From assembly GCA_024516155.1 (NCBI GenBank), contig JAJJXM010000008.1:992001-1056000 (forward strand): a stretch of 64,000 bases of DNA, in the 5' to 3' direction. The position numbers were made by a program, and so were the translations under genes. The stretch is from Pyronema omphalodes (lineage: Eukaryota > Ascomycota > Pezizomycetes > Pezizales > Pyronemataceae). How positions within the stretch are numbered: the first letter of the stretch is position 1; each line of letters opens with the position of its first letter. The notes beneath the pieces were generated by a model. It searched no databases and was not told the DNA's origin. It saw only the letters and a list, made by a program, of their open reading frames with translations. Shown here one piece after another: positions 25,047 through 37,025 of this stretch.

Positions 25047-25260
25047 GCAACATTTATCCAAGAAGCGACCCCTCTGCATTGTCACCGCAGGTCATATACC
25101 ACAAATCATGAATTGAAATAAGCCATAATGGCTGATGTAAAAATGGTATATTGATATTGTACGTTTCGAAATACAGCCGTCCTGAACTAACCCTATAGAT
25201 TCACAGGTCTTGTGTTCGAACCGTGGAATCGGCGAGGTTTTCTTATTTATAATAATTCAT
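25047..25260 (+). repeat. SINE-like repeat, copy B
   Basis: Contains TGTTCGAACCG (B-box-like) at about 25211-25221 and ends in TTTTCTTATTTATAATAATT directly before the 16-bp satellite. From 25093 onward it is almost identical to 25821 onward, because both belong to a 728-bp tandem duplication. Confidence 0.5.
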
Positions 25261-25262
25261 GC

Positions 25263-25570
25263 CAGAGGTGATTTATGCAAGAGGGGATTTATGCAAGAGG
25301 GGATTTATGCAAGAGGGAATCTATGCAAGAGGGAATCTATGCAAGAGGGAATCTATGCAAGAGGGGATCTATGCAAGAGGGGATCTATGCAAGAGGGAAT
25401 CTATGCAAGAGGGGATCTATGCAAGAGGGGATCTATGCAAGAGGGAATCTATGCAAGAGGGAATCTATGCAAGAGGGGATCTATGCAAGAGGGAATCTAT
25501 GCAAGAGGGGATCTATGCAAGAGGGGATTTATGCAAGAGGGGATCTATGCAAGAGGGGATTTATGCAAGC
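25263..25570 (+). repeat. 16-bp satellite type 1, array a
   Basis: About nineteen monomers of GCAAGAGGGAATCTAT and its GGGATCTAT/GGGATTTAT variants. As 16 is not a multiple of 3 and the monomer has no stop word in any phase, all three forward frames stay open; the apparent QEGIYARGNLCKR proteins are artefacts. Confidence 0.9.
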
Positions 25571-25626
25571 GGGACTTTATGTTAGAGGGAAGTATTTGCC
25601 AGAGGGTAGTCACATCCAAGAGAAAG

Positions 25627-25818
25627 AATGTCAGAGAGTTGTGGGAAATGTTGTCAGAGGGAATTGTTGTCAGAGGGAATTGTTGTCAGAGGGAATTGTT
25701 GTCAGAGGGAATTGTTGTCAGAGGGAATTGTTGTCAGAGGGAATTGTTGTCAGTGGGAATTGTTGTCAGTGGGAATTGTTGTCAGTGGGAATTGTTGTCA
25801 GTGGGAATTGTTGTCAGT
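25627..25818 (+). repeat. 16-bp satellite type 2, array a
   Basis: Monomers of GTCAGAGGGAATTGTT, shifting to GTCAGTGGGAATTGTT in the last five copies. Same 16-bp length and AGAGGGAAT core as type 1. Confidence 0.9.
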
Positions 25819-25991
25819 GTCATATACCACAAATCATGAATTGAAATAAGCCATAATGGCTGATGTGAAAATGGTATATTGATATTGTACGTTTCGAAAT
25901 ACAGCCGTCCTGAACTAACCCTATAGATTCACAGGTCTTGTGTTCGAACCGTGGAATCGGCGAGGTTTTCTTATTTATAATAATTCATGCC

Positions 25992-26283
25992 AGAGGTGAT
26001 TTATGCAAGAGGGGATTTATGCAAGAGGGAATCTATGCAAGAGGGAATCTATGCAAGAGGGAATCTATGCAAGAGGGGATCTATGCAAGAGGGGATCTAT
26101 GCAAGAGGGAATCTATGCAAGAGGGGATCTATGCAAGAGGGGATCTATGCAAGAGGGAATCTATGCAAGAGGGAATCTATGCAAGAGGGGATCTATGCAA
26201 GAGGGAATCTATGCAAGAGGGGATCTATGCAAGAGGGGATTTATGCAAGAGGGGATCTATGCAAGAGGGGATTTATGCAAGCG
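25992..26283 (+). repeat. 16-bp satellite type 1, array b
   Basis: The second copy of the type 1 array within the 728-bp duplication, one monomer shorter than array a but with the same order of GAATCT and GGATCT variants. Confidence 0.9.
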
Positions 26284-26339
26284 GGACTTTATGTTAGAGG
26301 GAAGTATTTGCCAGAGGGTAGTCACATCCAAGAGAAAGA

Positions 26340-26543
26340 ATGTCAGGGAGTTGTGGGAAATGTTGTCAGAGGGAATTGTTGTCAGAGGGAATTGTTGTCA
26401 GAGGGAATTGTTGTCAGAGGGAATTGTTGTCAGAGGGAATTGTTGTCAGAGGGAATTGTTGTCAGAGGGAATTGTTGTCAGTGGGAATTGTTGTCAGTGG
26501 GAATTGTCGTCAGTGGGAATTGTCGTCAGTGGGAATTGTTGTC
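26340..26543 (+). repeat. 16-bp satellite type 2, array b
   Basis: Second copy of the type 2 array, with one extra AGAGGG monomer and two GTCGTC variants that array a lacks. It ends at GTCCAACGTGATG. Confidence 0.9.
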
Positions 26544-26887
26544 CAACGTGATGAGTGTTGAAGATAGGGTACGAACTGTTCAGATATGTTCCACTGATAT
26601 GTGTACATTTGATAGAAGGTTACAAATATAGAGAATTAAAAGAAGAAAGGAATCGAGATGAATGACAGAGGTAGTGCACCTGTCCATTAGACACCAAATC
26701 ACCTTCTCCTAGGGCACCCAAAATATGGCCGCAAAGGAGATTTATGCCAGAGAGAGTTGTTGACAGATGGAATTGATGTTTAGCGTGATAAATGTTAACT
26801 GAACAGGCGACGAAAATAGAGACGAAAAGAGGGAAGAATGACAGAAAGTGCACCTGTTCACCGCTCCACTTCACTCTCCCGCTAGGT

Positions 26888-27335
26888 TGAGGGAATTGAT
26901 GACAGAGGGAAATTATGACAGAGGTAAATTATGACAGAGGGAAATTATGACAGAGGGAAATTATGCCAGAGGGAAATTATGACAGAGGGAAATTATGACA
27001 GAGGGAAATTATGACAGAGGGAAATTATGACAGAGGGAAATTATGACAGAGGGAAATTATGACAGAGGGAAATTATGACAGAGGGAAATTATGACAGAGG
27101 GAAATTATGACAGAGGGAAATCATGCCAGAGGGAAATTATGACAGAGGGAAATTATGCCAGAGGGAAATTATGACAGAGGGAAATTATGACAGAGGGAAA
27201 TTATGACAGAGGGAAATTATGACAGAGGGAAATTATGACAGAGGGAAATTATGACAGAGGGAAATTATGACAGAGGGAAATTATGACAGAGGGAAATTAT
27301 GACAGAGGGAAATTATGACAGAGGGAAATTATGAC
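26888..27335 (+). repeat. 16-bp satellite type 3
   Basis: About 28 monomers of GACAGAGGGAAATTAT with rare GCCAGAGGG variants. It is the most homogeneous of the arrays and again exactly 16 bp per unit. Confidence 0.9.
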
Positions 27336-30300
27336 AACGATAAATATTTAGCGAGCATGATCTGTCGTGACAGCAAACACAACGTGATGAGTGTTGAAAT
27401 CCAGCGTCTAGATTTATATATACAAGGCTCAAAAATAGAGACTAACAGAATGAAGCAGACCAGAAGCACTGCGAACTAATAATTGACAAGCCCGCTCCAC
27501 TCCAGGTGGATACTATACTCTTCCGTTGGAACCAAAGCCCTTTACTACCATGATCTCTACTACCAAGATTGACAGCGCAGAATGGATACAGGCACAGGTC
27601 AGTAACGCACCCGCCATGGAGAATAACCCAGAAGGAAGGAGAATAATAAGCTGTGGAACACTGGTCGAATCTGAGGACGAGAATGAAGCAGTTCTGAGCG
27701 TACAAGAAGGATCGTGATGAAGGGGAGAAGTCAGAGAAGAGAACAATACAAAGTTGAGGGTGAAGTCAGAGAAGAGGAGAGACGGACAAGTCGAGGTGAG
27801 AGTGTCAAAGGTTGGAAATGTTCAAATCAAAGAGACGGAGGGCGTAGTATTACTAACGGAAAGAAAACGCATGCTATCCAAGCGGATAATCAGAAAATTA
27901 AGGTATTTCGCGTGAAAGAAACAACATGCCACCGAGTGATCGATCATGTGTACTCTATTTATCAATCAAGCCATGGCTTCATGGGACCCTCCGTGTAAAA
28001 TCCCAGTGGTAACTTCATCACCTTCTGCAGCTGTAAGTAAACTGGTCAAATATAAGATTATTTGACGCTGATTAGACAAGTACAGTCACACGCTGTGATA
28101 ATTAATCAGGCCTTGGAACAGTTGAGACTGTTTGGCCGCGCTACGCCAGTGTATAAGGCTATGGGGACGATCACCATATCAACTACGAAGCATGAAGAGG
28201 TGCTCGTTCAGTGGTGGGCAGATCCTAAATCGGAATGTTTTTGGACAGACAGGCCTCAGCTGCTATCAAAGAGCAGCGATAGTCCGGCATGCCAAGGAAA
28301 GGAGTTTCATATCGGTACACATAAGGAATTATTCTACGCAAAATTCCACGCGATGTAGAGGGCTCCCCCTGTCAGCTCCTGGCTATGTGCACTTTCTGTG
28401 CAGAATGTCGACTCCGCAGCCATGGTATTGAAATTGAATATCGGTGGGTTACAAGTCACATTGGCATCCGCTATAATGAGGCTTAGATGCTTCAGCAAAA
28501 ACAGCAGCTTCTCACCTGTGTAACAACTGTGACAAATTCGTGGAACATCGACGCTAAGGCATATAATGCATATGCGTCGATGTCCTTGCCCCACATCAAC
28601 CGCCTCGCTACTGAACTCAGTCTCAAATCACACAAGATTTTATTCAGACCAAAGTATAAAAATTCCAACCGTACGGATCCAATATTAAGTGGGTATCACG
28701 AAAAGCGGTTTCAAGGGGCTTTAAGCTTAAAGAACAGATTATTCTTCAGCCGGTGTCCGGCCACGCTATTATTGTAACATGGCTTATACGGATTGAAAAG
28801 AAGGAGTCCAATACGTATTATTTGTTGAAAAAGAAAAACTCATGAAGAAACAGACCAGCTGGGATGAATTTTGGTAAGGGAGGGCTTGGGAGTGGGAGTT
28901 GCTAGGCCTGATAAACAAGGTTGAATGCCTCGAGAGTAAGTGCGGGGGTTGAGGCACATGATAAACCGTAGTTTCCTCTTGCAAGACGGGAGATTGACGG
29001 AAGCCATCGTACAATTTGAAATTATCTGTGTTGAAAAAGCGATGTAAGTAGGATATCATCACGGTATCACTTGATTATATTTCCATGGGAAGGGTTTTCC
29101 CCTGCTTTTTTTCCTTTCTGAGGCGGATTTTAGGGGTTTAGGGTATCAGGGTCTCACCAAGTTCCTTGGACCATGACGATGGTATTTGGATTTCTTTTGT
29201 CCTACATGGCACCCAGGCCTGGGTCAGTGTAGAACTCAATAAACCCGTTGATATATGGAGGGTATTTGATTTTGTATATGTGGATGTTTTCTTGAGGTAT
29301 TTCGAACTTATTCTATTACATGATTACAAGCCAAGCAGAGACAACACAGGCAGCACATCTCGAATAGTATATAGACTGTTGGTAACCTATTAGAATACCT
29401 GACTCTTCCTAAAGAAAAATAAGCAAAATATTACAAAAGTAATCCCACGCGATATAGGATTGTGCAGTCTTACTACGAAACCAAGTAGCAGACCATTTCA
29501 TCATCTTTGAGACCCCTCGCACCTGCCGTATGTTAATACCTGTGTATGTACCAATAACCATGTTCCTGTAATAATTTCTCTGTCTCGGGAATTCTACGGT
29601 GCATATTCATTCTCGTTACGATTCTTTGTTATGGGTAGTAGCGTGTCAATCATAGATGATATGTTGCTCAATCTTTTGTAATTCGTGAAGTCTGTAGGCT
29701 GTAGCTTCTAGCTTCATATTCTCACCCGGACAAGCATATGTGATAAGATTTCACCCATCCCTGAAATTATCTGCATTTAAAACGGTGCATTCTAAGATCT
29801 CAAAATAGTGTAACATATGCCACCTATGACTCGGTACGGTAGCAGGATAATACACTAGCATCCTTTATTATATTAATTAAGTATTCCCATCGTATCTGCT
29901 ACGCTAAACTCCAAAATGCGTCCATCCCGTGTCGCTCCCACAGGTATATCTTGGTAACCGGGGTTTGCCCTCAAGGGAGGTTTACCCGGCGGCTCAGGTT
30001 GAGTAGTCACTCTGTGTAGTGAAAGGGCACTTGACATATGTCAACAGTAGCCCCGCTTATCCTGATCTATGCCTTCTTAGGTATAGACAAGAAGCAAAGG
30101 AAATATTTGGGAGAAAAAAGAAACGTAATAGTAATGTTACGATTGTCATAACCTATCGGTTGGGAACATAAATGAGAATATTATTATTATTATTATATAT
30201 CCAAAATGCGTCCTCATCGATGTCCATCTTTTCCTTCCTGACTTTCAACTCCAGCTTTGCGCATAAAAACATTCACCAATTGTTTATCTGTTTAGTCAGC

Positions 30301-30353
30301 AAAATCTTCTATGCATTACAAATGCCACCGAAAACTCACATTCTATGCACCTT
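27336..30353. other. Intergenic, no gene seen
   Basis: About 3 kb with open frames of at most about 100 codons, several overlapping in different phases and none with a signal peptide or known motif. The segment 28062-28777 has somewhat longer frames on the plus strand, but no splice scheme joined them into a credible protein. Confidence 0.45.
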
Positions 30354-30548
30354 CTAATAAATACATAGTCCTTGCCCATGACTTCCACTGAAGCATTGTA
30401 GGCGAATTCCACAGCATCTTGCGTAACATGGATGCATGAGTTGTGGACATCTGGTTGCCGTTCCTGTGGCCGGAGACGCAGTCGGAGCAGCGATGACGCC
30501 CACTGATAAAAAGAAAATAGATGCTGCGGTGTAGCTGATGAACTTCAT
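30354..30548 (-). CDS. Small secreted protein with knottin-like cysteines
   Basis: A 64-aa intronless frame. Residues 1-20 form a signal peptide (MKFISYTAASIFFLSVGVIA, cleavage probably before or after APT). A short Thr/Ala/Pro-rich linker follows, then a 31-residue core with cysteines at 34, 41, 45, 46, 52 and 62: C-x6-C-x3-CC-x5-C-x9-C. The order C, C, CC, C, C is that of inhibitor-cystine-knot (knottin) peptides. The knot itself, and any biological activity, are inferred from spacing alone. The MKF..APT pre-region resembles that of the eight-cysteine gene at 23290-23523, but the cores are different. The gene stands alone in repeat-rich DNA. Confidence 0.78.
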   Translation of the reverse strand: MKFISYTAASIFFLSVGVIAAPTASPATGTATRCPQLMHPCYARCCGIRLQCFSGSHGQGLCIY

Positions 30549-31860
30549 TGTTGAAATAATGGAGGAGGTGCACAGTGGTAGACCAATATATAACTAGAGC
30601 TGGAATTCAATCGTAGATTTTATGTCCTTTTATACATGCGGGTGACATGCAATGTATCACCTGGGGAATCCATGTAAAGATAGTAATTAAGAGCCTTGGA
30701 CTCATTGTGCATGTGCGGTCAGATTCAATATCACCATATTTGTCTCTATAACTCGCTTAAGGAAATTTTCTTACGTTGAACCGCCAATAAACTTGTACGA
30801 CGTAGACGACACCGCATGTTTTCCGCATTAGGGTTAATATAGACGCCAATTTCAAGGTTGTGAGATTCATCTTATGAAATCTATACTTTCTTTGTGTAAA
30901 CTACCACTGAATTATCTTAAAGCGTAAATCCATCCGCGTCATCCAACTCACCATGATACTAACTACAATACACATTTGTTTCAGCACGGGTTGGTTGGTT
31001 ACAAGGTTTGAGCCACGCGGAAAGTGTAACAATTTTATGCATTAAGCCACATAAAGTTCCTCGCATTTTGACCTCGATTTGCACAGTCGTAGGAAAAGCT
31101 TATCGGGCTCTGGTTCTATTGAGCCGCAACTTAAGAGCTCATATAGATGCGGTGGATCACCCAGATCTTTCCAGTCTAACAAGAGCATCCCTGAAATAGA
31201 CATGTTTCGCTGAAATTTGGCTCTAGCGCTTGTTAACGTTAGGTCGCCTTAACCCTGAATCATATATATATCATCTTTTTAGTTTGATATAGTCGTAAGA
31301 ATATTAGAAGTCTATTTTGTTGTTATTCATTACGACCTTATACAGTTAAGATAGCATGCATTATTGAGATGAAGATACACAGTATCATACAAATCGCATA
31401 TCAGAAGCGGCATGTAGTAGTATGAGAGGTAATCAAGCCGCAATGGAGATAGATTTTGAACATTGTTTAGTTGAATCCAGATCTTAGCTTAGTCAGAGAT
31501 CGAGCCAGTCAGACGAGCCTGGAACATTGTTCTTCAACAAATAATTATTTGATTAAGCAAATTTAATACCCAACATTCAACCAACTAACCTTTCTACATC
31601 CTCAACCCGAATAATATAACCACGGTAGCCTTGAAGCCAGGTGGGAATAGTGGGAGGCAGAGGAAGAGAAGAAGCGGAGGGCATGAGGATTTCGAAGAGA
31701 GAGAGCAGATGACCAGTGAAAATACCGCAGGCTATGAGGAGGGCATGGTGGTGGATGCGGGAGGAGGTGACCAGGATATGACAGGACAAGGGAGAGACTG
31801 AGAAAGTCCTCTTTCTCTATTCTCTTGTTGTTTTGTCTCACTGCATTTCTTTTCATACTT

Positions 31861-31996
31861 TGTTTGGCGGGTTATATGGGTTTAGGGGCCTCATCAGGTG
31901 GTTTAGATCACGAAGACGGGTTTCGGATATTGTGTTGGTCCTGTATGGGCCTTTTAGGCCTCGGTCAGCGTATGATTCAATAAATAAATAACCTTA
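31861..31996 (+). mobile_element. LINE-like (Tad1-type) 3' end relic
   Basis: The segment CCTCATCAGGTGGTTTAGA to GGCCTTTTAGGCCTCGGTCA and a terminal ATAAATAAATAA match the copy at 58505-58618 in order and sequence. A conserved tail ending in short A-rich tandem repeats is typical of fungal non-LTR retrotransposons that insert 5'-truncated. Confidence 0.45.
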
Positions 31997-34295
31997 AAGC
32001 CGGCTGCAATAATTGTTATGCACCATGTCACTAATTGCGCAATAATCCCGCGGCAGGTATCTGTACTTGCGGAAATTAATCTGGTGAATCGGAGCCTTGA
32101 GCGCCTGCCGATAAGTAAGTAACTCTGAGGGTAATCCCAACTCAAAATACGAGTCCGACGATAGTAGCAACTCGTCTGAGAATCACGAGAGTAGCGATTC
32201 CTAATCGGAGGATAAACCAGATACGCCACCTGTTATATCCGCCGATGTAGAATGCAGACTCCCGTGGATTGTGGCAGATACAGTCCCATATTCGCCACTT
32301 TCAAAGGAGATTCAATTATTATGAGGCTGACATATTACTGATTCATATCGTAGAGTAATAGTTTGATCAAGCTTGGTTGAAAGGTCCTTGTCCATTTTGT
32401 TGTATGAATTTCCGAATATATCACGAGAACTTCATGGTATTTCTGAACCTTACTCAGAAATATTCTGTATTCCAAACTGGATAACCGATTACAAGGCAAG
32501 TCCTAAGCCCATCTTTTCCTTTTTGAAGTCCCAGAGACATTCTCAACTTCATTCATTCGACACATCCTCAATACCAACTTACCGTATACCTACCCCCTAA
32601 CAGAACCTAGGAGTTCAAGTACACAGATACATATTGCCCTAAAACTGGAGTGGGATACGGGTCTTTGCGAAGCTTCGCAATGCGAGTTCTAACTTCTATC
32701 CCTGCCATCCGTGGTGAATTCATCCGTTGACCTACTATAGAATAGATTCAATAGAAGGCGATGATGAAGTAGTGCATGGCCCTGTATATGCAACTTCCCG
32801 CAGGATATTTATCGGCTTTATTAATGGAATAATTACCACCCTACAGTACGCTTCTCTTAAGAACTAGTGGTAGTATTTAATCGTAGGAGTTCGTATGTTC
32901 TCAGTCATATGATGTCTGTAGCAATCAACGAAAAATACTTCATTTAAAGACATTAGATATTTCTGCTGCATATGACGCCCGTGTTTTCAATGGATTATTT
33001 AAAGAACCTTCAATCATGAAATTACTTCGAAATGCCAAATATCTGATTAAAGAATCCACTTACATCATTACCAACTATATTGTACACCAATTTAAGACAC
33101 CCGATCCATCGGTAGTTCATGCTGTTTCCGAATCTACCACAGATGCTAAGATCATTATGATTGTCAATAACTTGAGTATCCCCAAAATACGGTCCGCTGA
33201 AAACCCCGCAAAGCTACGCCCATCTACTTACTCGCGATTATAAATTCCACGAGCGTTCTCCATTGACTGCGGAGTAAAGTTTAGGTTATGTGTCCCCTGT
33301 AATATTTCAAAAGCTTAAGACGACGCTTTCTTATTAATGCTGTAACACGCGGCTTGGAGGATTTATGCTCTCTCACAATTAACGTCCCTTTGAACTGCAA
33401 AAATATAACCCATCCTGGTCCGAATAAAACCATTTCATATACCTACAGAAGGACTTTCCTTGGATACGTACATATAAATATAGATTTGCGGGGCCTTTGA
33501 TTTCTTTCAGATATTGACTGATATCAGAAATAATAATCCGCGGTAAAAATATCTACTTTACAGCGATCAGAAAGATTCAGAATTGCACTCATCCCGGACA
33601 GATACGAGTGATACTATATGAATATTGACTGGCGACTGATAATAGCAGGTGGACCAACTTATTCAAGACAGGATGGGGCAGTTTTACCGGCTAATTACAG
33701 TTTTTGATTTTCACTACATTCACTTTTTTCTTCTATCCTTCTCTCCTCTCCTCTCCTCTTCCTTCCTCCTCTCCCTTACAAAACGCCCCACAACAAACAC
33801 CACTCGATTCCTCAGAACTCGGACTCATCACTACCATGATCGACTAACCCGAGCACGAATCCCCAACTCCCCAATAACGATACTTTAACCTAGTATTATA
33901 CAATACATACAAGCCTAATCATAAAAATCTATCCATAAACCTCTGTTCGAACTGCATCAATCCAAAAATGCACAACGACGGCTACCTGCATTTCCCCCGG
34001 TAAATATATACGAGAGCTTTGGATACCCACATGATTCTTCGAGAAGAAGTATTGCAGGGAGCAATTTGATACGGTAGTCTGCTATTAGATCCACCGGGCG
34101 GATGGAGGATGTTTTATTTTATATTTCGGATTTAGAATTGCGGATTTTCGGATTTTCGGATTTTCGGATTTGTGGTTGGAGTAATATTGCACATTGTACA
34201 AAGTGGCTAACCAATGTACCTTAGGAAGTATCAGTATCATTTCATTACCCATCTCTTGATTCCCCTGAAGCTAGGTGGATCATATTGATGATATG

Positions 34296-34391
34296 ATGAT
34301 ATTGGTGATACTGATGATATTGGTGATACTGATGATATTGGTGATACTGATGATATTGGTGATACTGATGATATTGGTGATACTGATGATA
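34296..34391. repeat. 18-bp tandem repeat
   Basis: Five to six copies of GATATTGGTGATACTGAT. It reads as SISSVSP on the minus strand, a repeat artefact rather than a protein. Confidence 0.85.
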
Positions 34392-35160
34392 TTAATATCC
34401 AATATCCAGTCTCAATGTCGTCGTCGAACAATAGCTCATCAAAACATCCCTCACTGCTCAGCCGACTTCATCCGACAATCTATCATTACTCCGGACACAA
34501 GTAAGTAATAACAAAAAACAACTGCCATCAACCGTCAGCTCCGCATTAAGAAGTCTTAACAGCTACCCATGGCATATATGTATATATGTACATGCGGAAT
34601 TTTATGCCACGTGGAAAACTGGGACCCTGGGAATACGAGTTGTGGAATTCGTAACTGTGCGGTGTGTTGTGAAGCAATGATCCGGGTGCGGTGAAGGGAT
34701 TGGAGGGGAGAGGGGGGGATGGGATGGGATGGGAGAAGGATTTTGACGAAAAACAGGACGGGACGGAACGAGATGGGAGTAGTAAAAGTGAAAATTTGGA
34801 TTATTATTTCTTTTTTTGAAAAAAAAAAGGGGTGTATAATATTATGACCACATACAGATATTTCAACGCTAAAAGAACGCAAAGCCCGATATGCTTTTGA
34901 ATTATAGTCTGGTTATAAGCGTAATTATTGGGTTGTGTTATTTTGTAGTACGATGTTGGTTTGTATTGATTGATTCTTGTAGATCTGAGGAGTTTTGTTA
35001 TGCCGTGTTAAATATAGCTTCGGTGATAAATAGGGATATTGGCGAGAGAATTTTGTGTGGGTGAGGTCTGGGGTTATTGAAGAGATAAAATTGTGTGTTG
35101 GTCGGTATAAGTACTATGAGACCTGAGAAAGATGGGGGATAGGTAAGTATAAGTAGGTTA

Positions 35161-35342
35161 TGTGAAACGGGAATGCGAGAGAAAGGTGGAGGTGGAAGAG
35201 TGTATTCATTGAGAACGATGGTCATCTAGCTCTACGCATCTACAGAGGGAGATATACCCAATGTGTGAACTCCACCTCCACGTGCCAGTCACATAAGCCC
35301 TAAGTGCGGCCAAGACACCTGGACTCTAGGCGACCTTCAACA
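35161..35342 (-). repeat. 3' LTR
   Basis: 182 bp, identical by eye to 37177-37358. On the plus strand it starts TGTGAAACGG and ends CGACCTTCAACA; the element reads on the minus strand, where it starts TGTTGAAGG. Confidence 0.93.
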
Positions 35343-35354
35343 CACCCCCTCGCC
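35343..35354 (-). other. Polypurine tract
   Basis: On the minus strand GGCGAGGGGGTG abuts the 3' LTR, the expected place and composition for the plus-strand primer of reverse transcription. Confidence 0.7.
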
Positions 35355-35540
35355 TAAGGCAAGGTGTCGTTTGAAAATATCGAATCATCCAGCACTTATC
35401 CAATCACCCCCTCATACAGGGTACAGAAACAATCAGCAATTCATAGCCAGTCCGTAACAAATCCATAGAAAGTAGTACACAAGATATCAATTAAGACAGT
35501 TAAAGCCAAACATGAAAAACATTCCATTGTCAAAAGCATA

Positions 35541-35571
<31 letters not shown>

Positions 35572-36100
35572 GAATCAAACCGTGTATCCAGACATCGGTT
35601 TGCATCGTTCTTAATCACCGCCTCTCCGTTGGATTTCTATTCTTCGTCATGTAAAGATCCTTCCCTAGTGGTGCGATTACATCTGCATGTGCTGGAATTT
35701 CTGGTAAATCTCGACTTTGAATTTCTGCTGACTTGGATATTTCATGACATTGAAGTGGCTTGTTCGATTGTCATTGATAGAAGCAGCTGGGTCCTTGTGA
35801 CTTCCGGAAAGATCAGCATGGATGTTGAGGGATTCTATGGACCGAGCTGAGAAAGCCATGACCGGGTGTTCTGTAACCGTAACCTTAATTTGTTTCTTGA
35901 CACTATCTTGTCATAGTCAGCAGGATTCACTTCGTTGAGTGACCACTTAACAAGAGATAAAGTTTTTTTATTTTTTTATTTTTTGTTTTTATTTTTTTTT
36001 TTTTTTTTTTTTTTTATCTTTATTTTTATTTTTCGATAAGAAGTGACAGTTTTGTTTTCTCTGTGACGCTTAGCTAATGCAAACGCGTTTTGCTCAAGTC

Positions 36101-36405
36101 GTTTGGGACTCATCTATTGCCCAATTTTATTGGGTCTTTTTCTTCGCCCAGATACTTTGGGACTTGTATTTTGCCTAACGTTGTTAGGTCTTTTTCTTTG
36201 CCCAGATCCTTTGGGACTTGTATTTTGCCCAACGTTGTTAGGTCTTTTTCTTTGCCCAGATCCTTTGGGACTTGTATTTTGCCTAACGTTATTAGGTCTT
36301 TTTCTTTGCCCAGATCCTTTGGGACTTGTCTTTTGCCCAACGTTGTTAGGTCTTTTTCTTTGCCCAGATCCTGTGGGACTTGTCTTTTGCCCAACGTTGT
36401 TAGGT
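36101..36405. repeat. 54-bp minisatellite inside LTR element
   Basis: Six copies of a 54-bp unit containing TTTGGGACTTG, CCAACGTTGTTAGG and TTTTTCTTTGCCCAGATCC. The first copy is the most diverged, the inner ones differ by one to three bases. Confidence 0.9.
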
Positions 36406-36553
36406 CTTTTTTTTTTTTTTTTTTCAAAGAAATAAAAGTTTTGCTTTCCCTTCGAAAGAGATGCAAGGTTGAACACATCAGCGAAACCTAGCGCGTTTTT
36501 CTCACCTGAGGTGAGTTTGTAGAAGAAATGTAATGTGAATTAGAAAAAGAAAA

Positions 36554-37025
36554 AGGAAATAAAGGAAATAAAGGAAATAAGGAAATAAAGGAAATAAAGG
36601 AAATAAAGGAAATAAAGGAAATAAAGGAAATAAAGGAAATAAAGGAAATAAAGGAAATAAAGGAAATAAAGGAAATAAAGGAAATAAAGGAAATAAAGGA
36701 AATAAAGGAAATAAAGGAAATAAAGGAAATAAAGGAAATAAAGGAAATAAAGGAAATAAAGGAAATAAAGGAAATAAAGGAAATAAAGGAAATAAAGGAA
36801 ATAAAGGAAATAAAGGAAATAAAGGAAATAAAGGAAATAAAGGAAATAAAGGAAATAAAGGAAATAAAGGAAATAAAGGAAATAAAGGAAATAAAGGAAA
36901 TAAAGGAAATAAAGGAAATAAAGGAAATAAAGGAAATAAAGGAAATAAGGAAATAAAGGAAATAAAGGAAATAAAGGAAATAAAGGAAATAAAGGAAATA
37001 AAGGAAATAAAGGAAATAAAGGAAA
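36554..37025. repeat. 9-bp GGAAATAAA array inside LTR element
   Basis: About 52 copies of GGAAATAAA, with two 8-bp units (GGAAATAA) breaking the phase. The minus-strand reading (FIS)n of about 150 codons is an artefact of the 9-bp period. Confidence 0.95.

Larger units (their letters stand above)
25093..26548 (+). repeat. 728-bp tandem duplication containing satellites
   Basis: The block beginning CATATACCACAAATCATG at 25093 recurs at 25821 with only a few single-base differences (for example A/G at 25140 versus 25868). Each copy has the same order: SINE-like unit, 16-bp array type 1, a short spacer (TTTGCCAGAGGGTAGTCACA), then 16-bp array type 2. The arrays differ slightly in monomer number between copies. 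Confidence 0.85.
30549..35160. other. Gene-poor intergenic with decayed repeats
   Basis: About 4.6 kb without a supportable gene. It contains a LINE-like 3' end near 31861-31996 and an 18-bp tandem repeat near 34296-34391, both annotated separately, plus a triple CGGATTTT at 34140-34168. Frames at 32373-33243 are short and unsupported. Confidence 0.5.

Noticed and set aside
25210..26631. Several long overlapping plus-strand frames (up to about 214 codons) reading QEGIYARGNLCKR and NCCQRELLSEGIVV
   Set aside because: They arise because the 16-bp satellites have no stop in any forward phase. The same peptide words appear in all three frames, which a real protein would not do.
25093..27335. CRISPR-like array
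   Set aside because: The units are contiguous with no unique spacers, and the DNA is fungal; these are satellites.
32373..33243. Two plus-strand frames of 75 codons each
   Set aside because: I looked for splice joints linking them but found none keeping phase; no signal peptide or domain.
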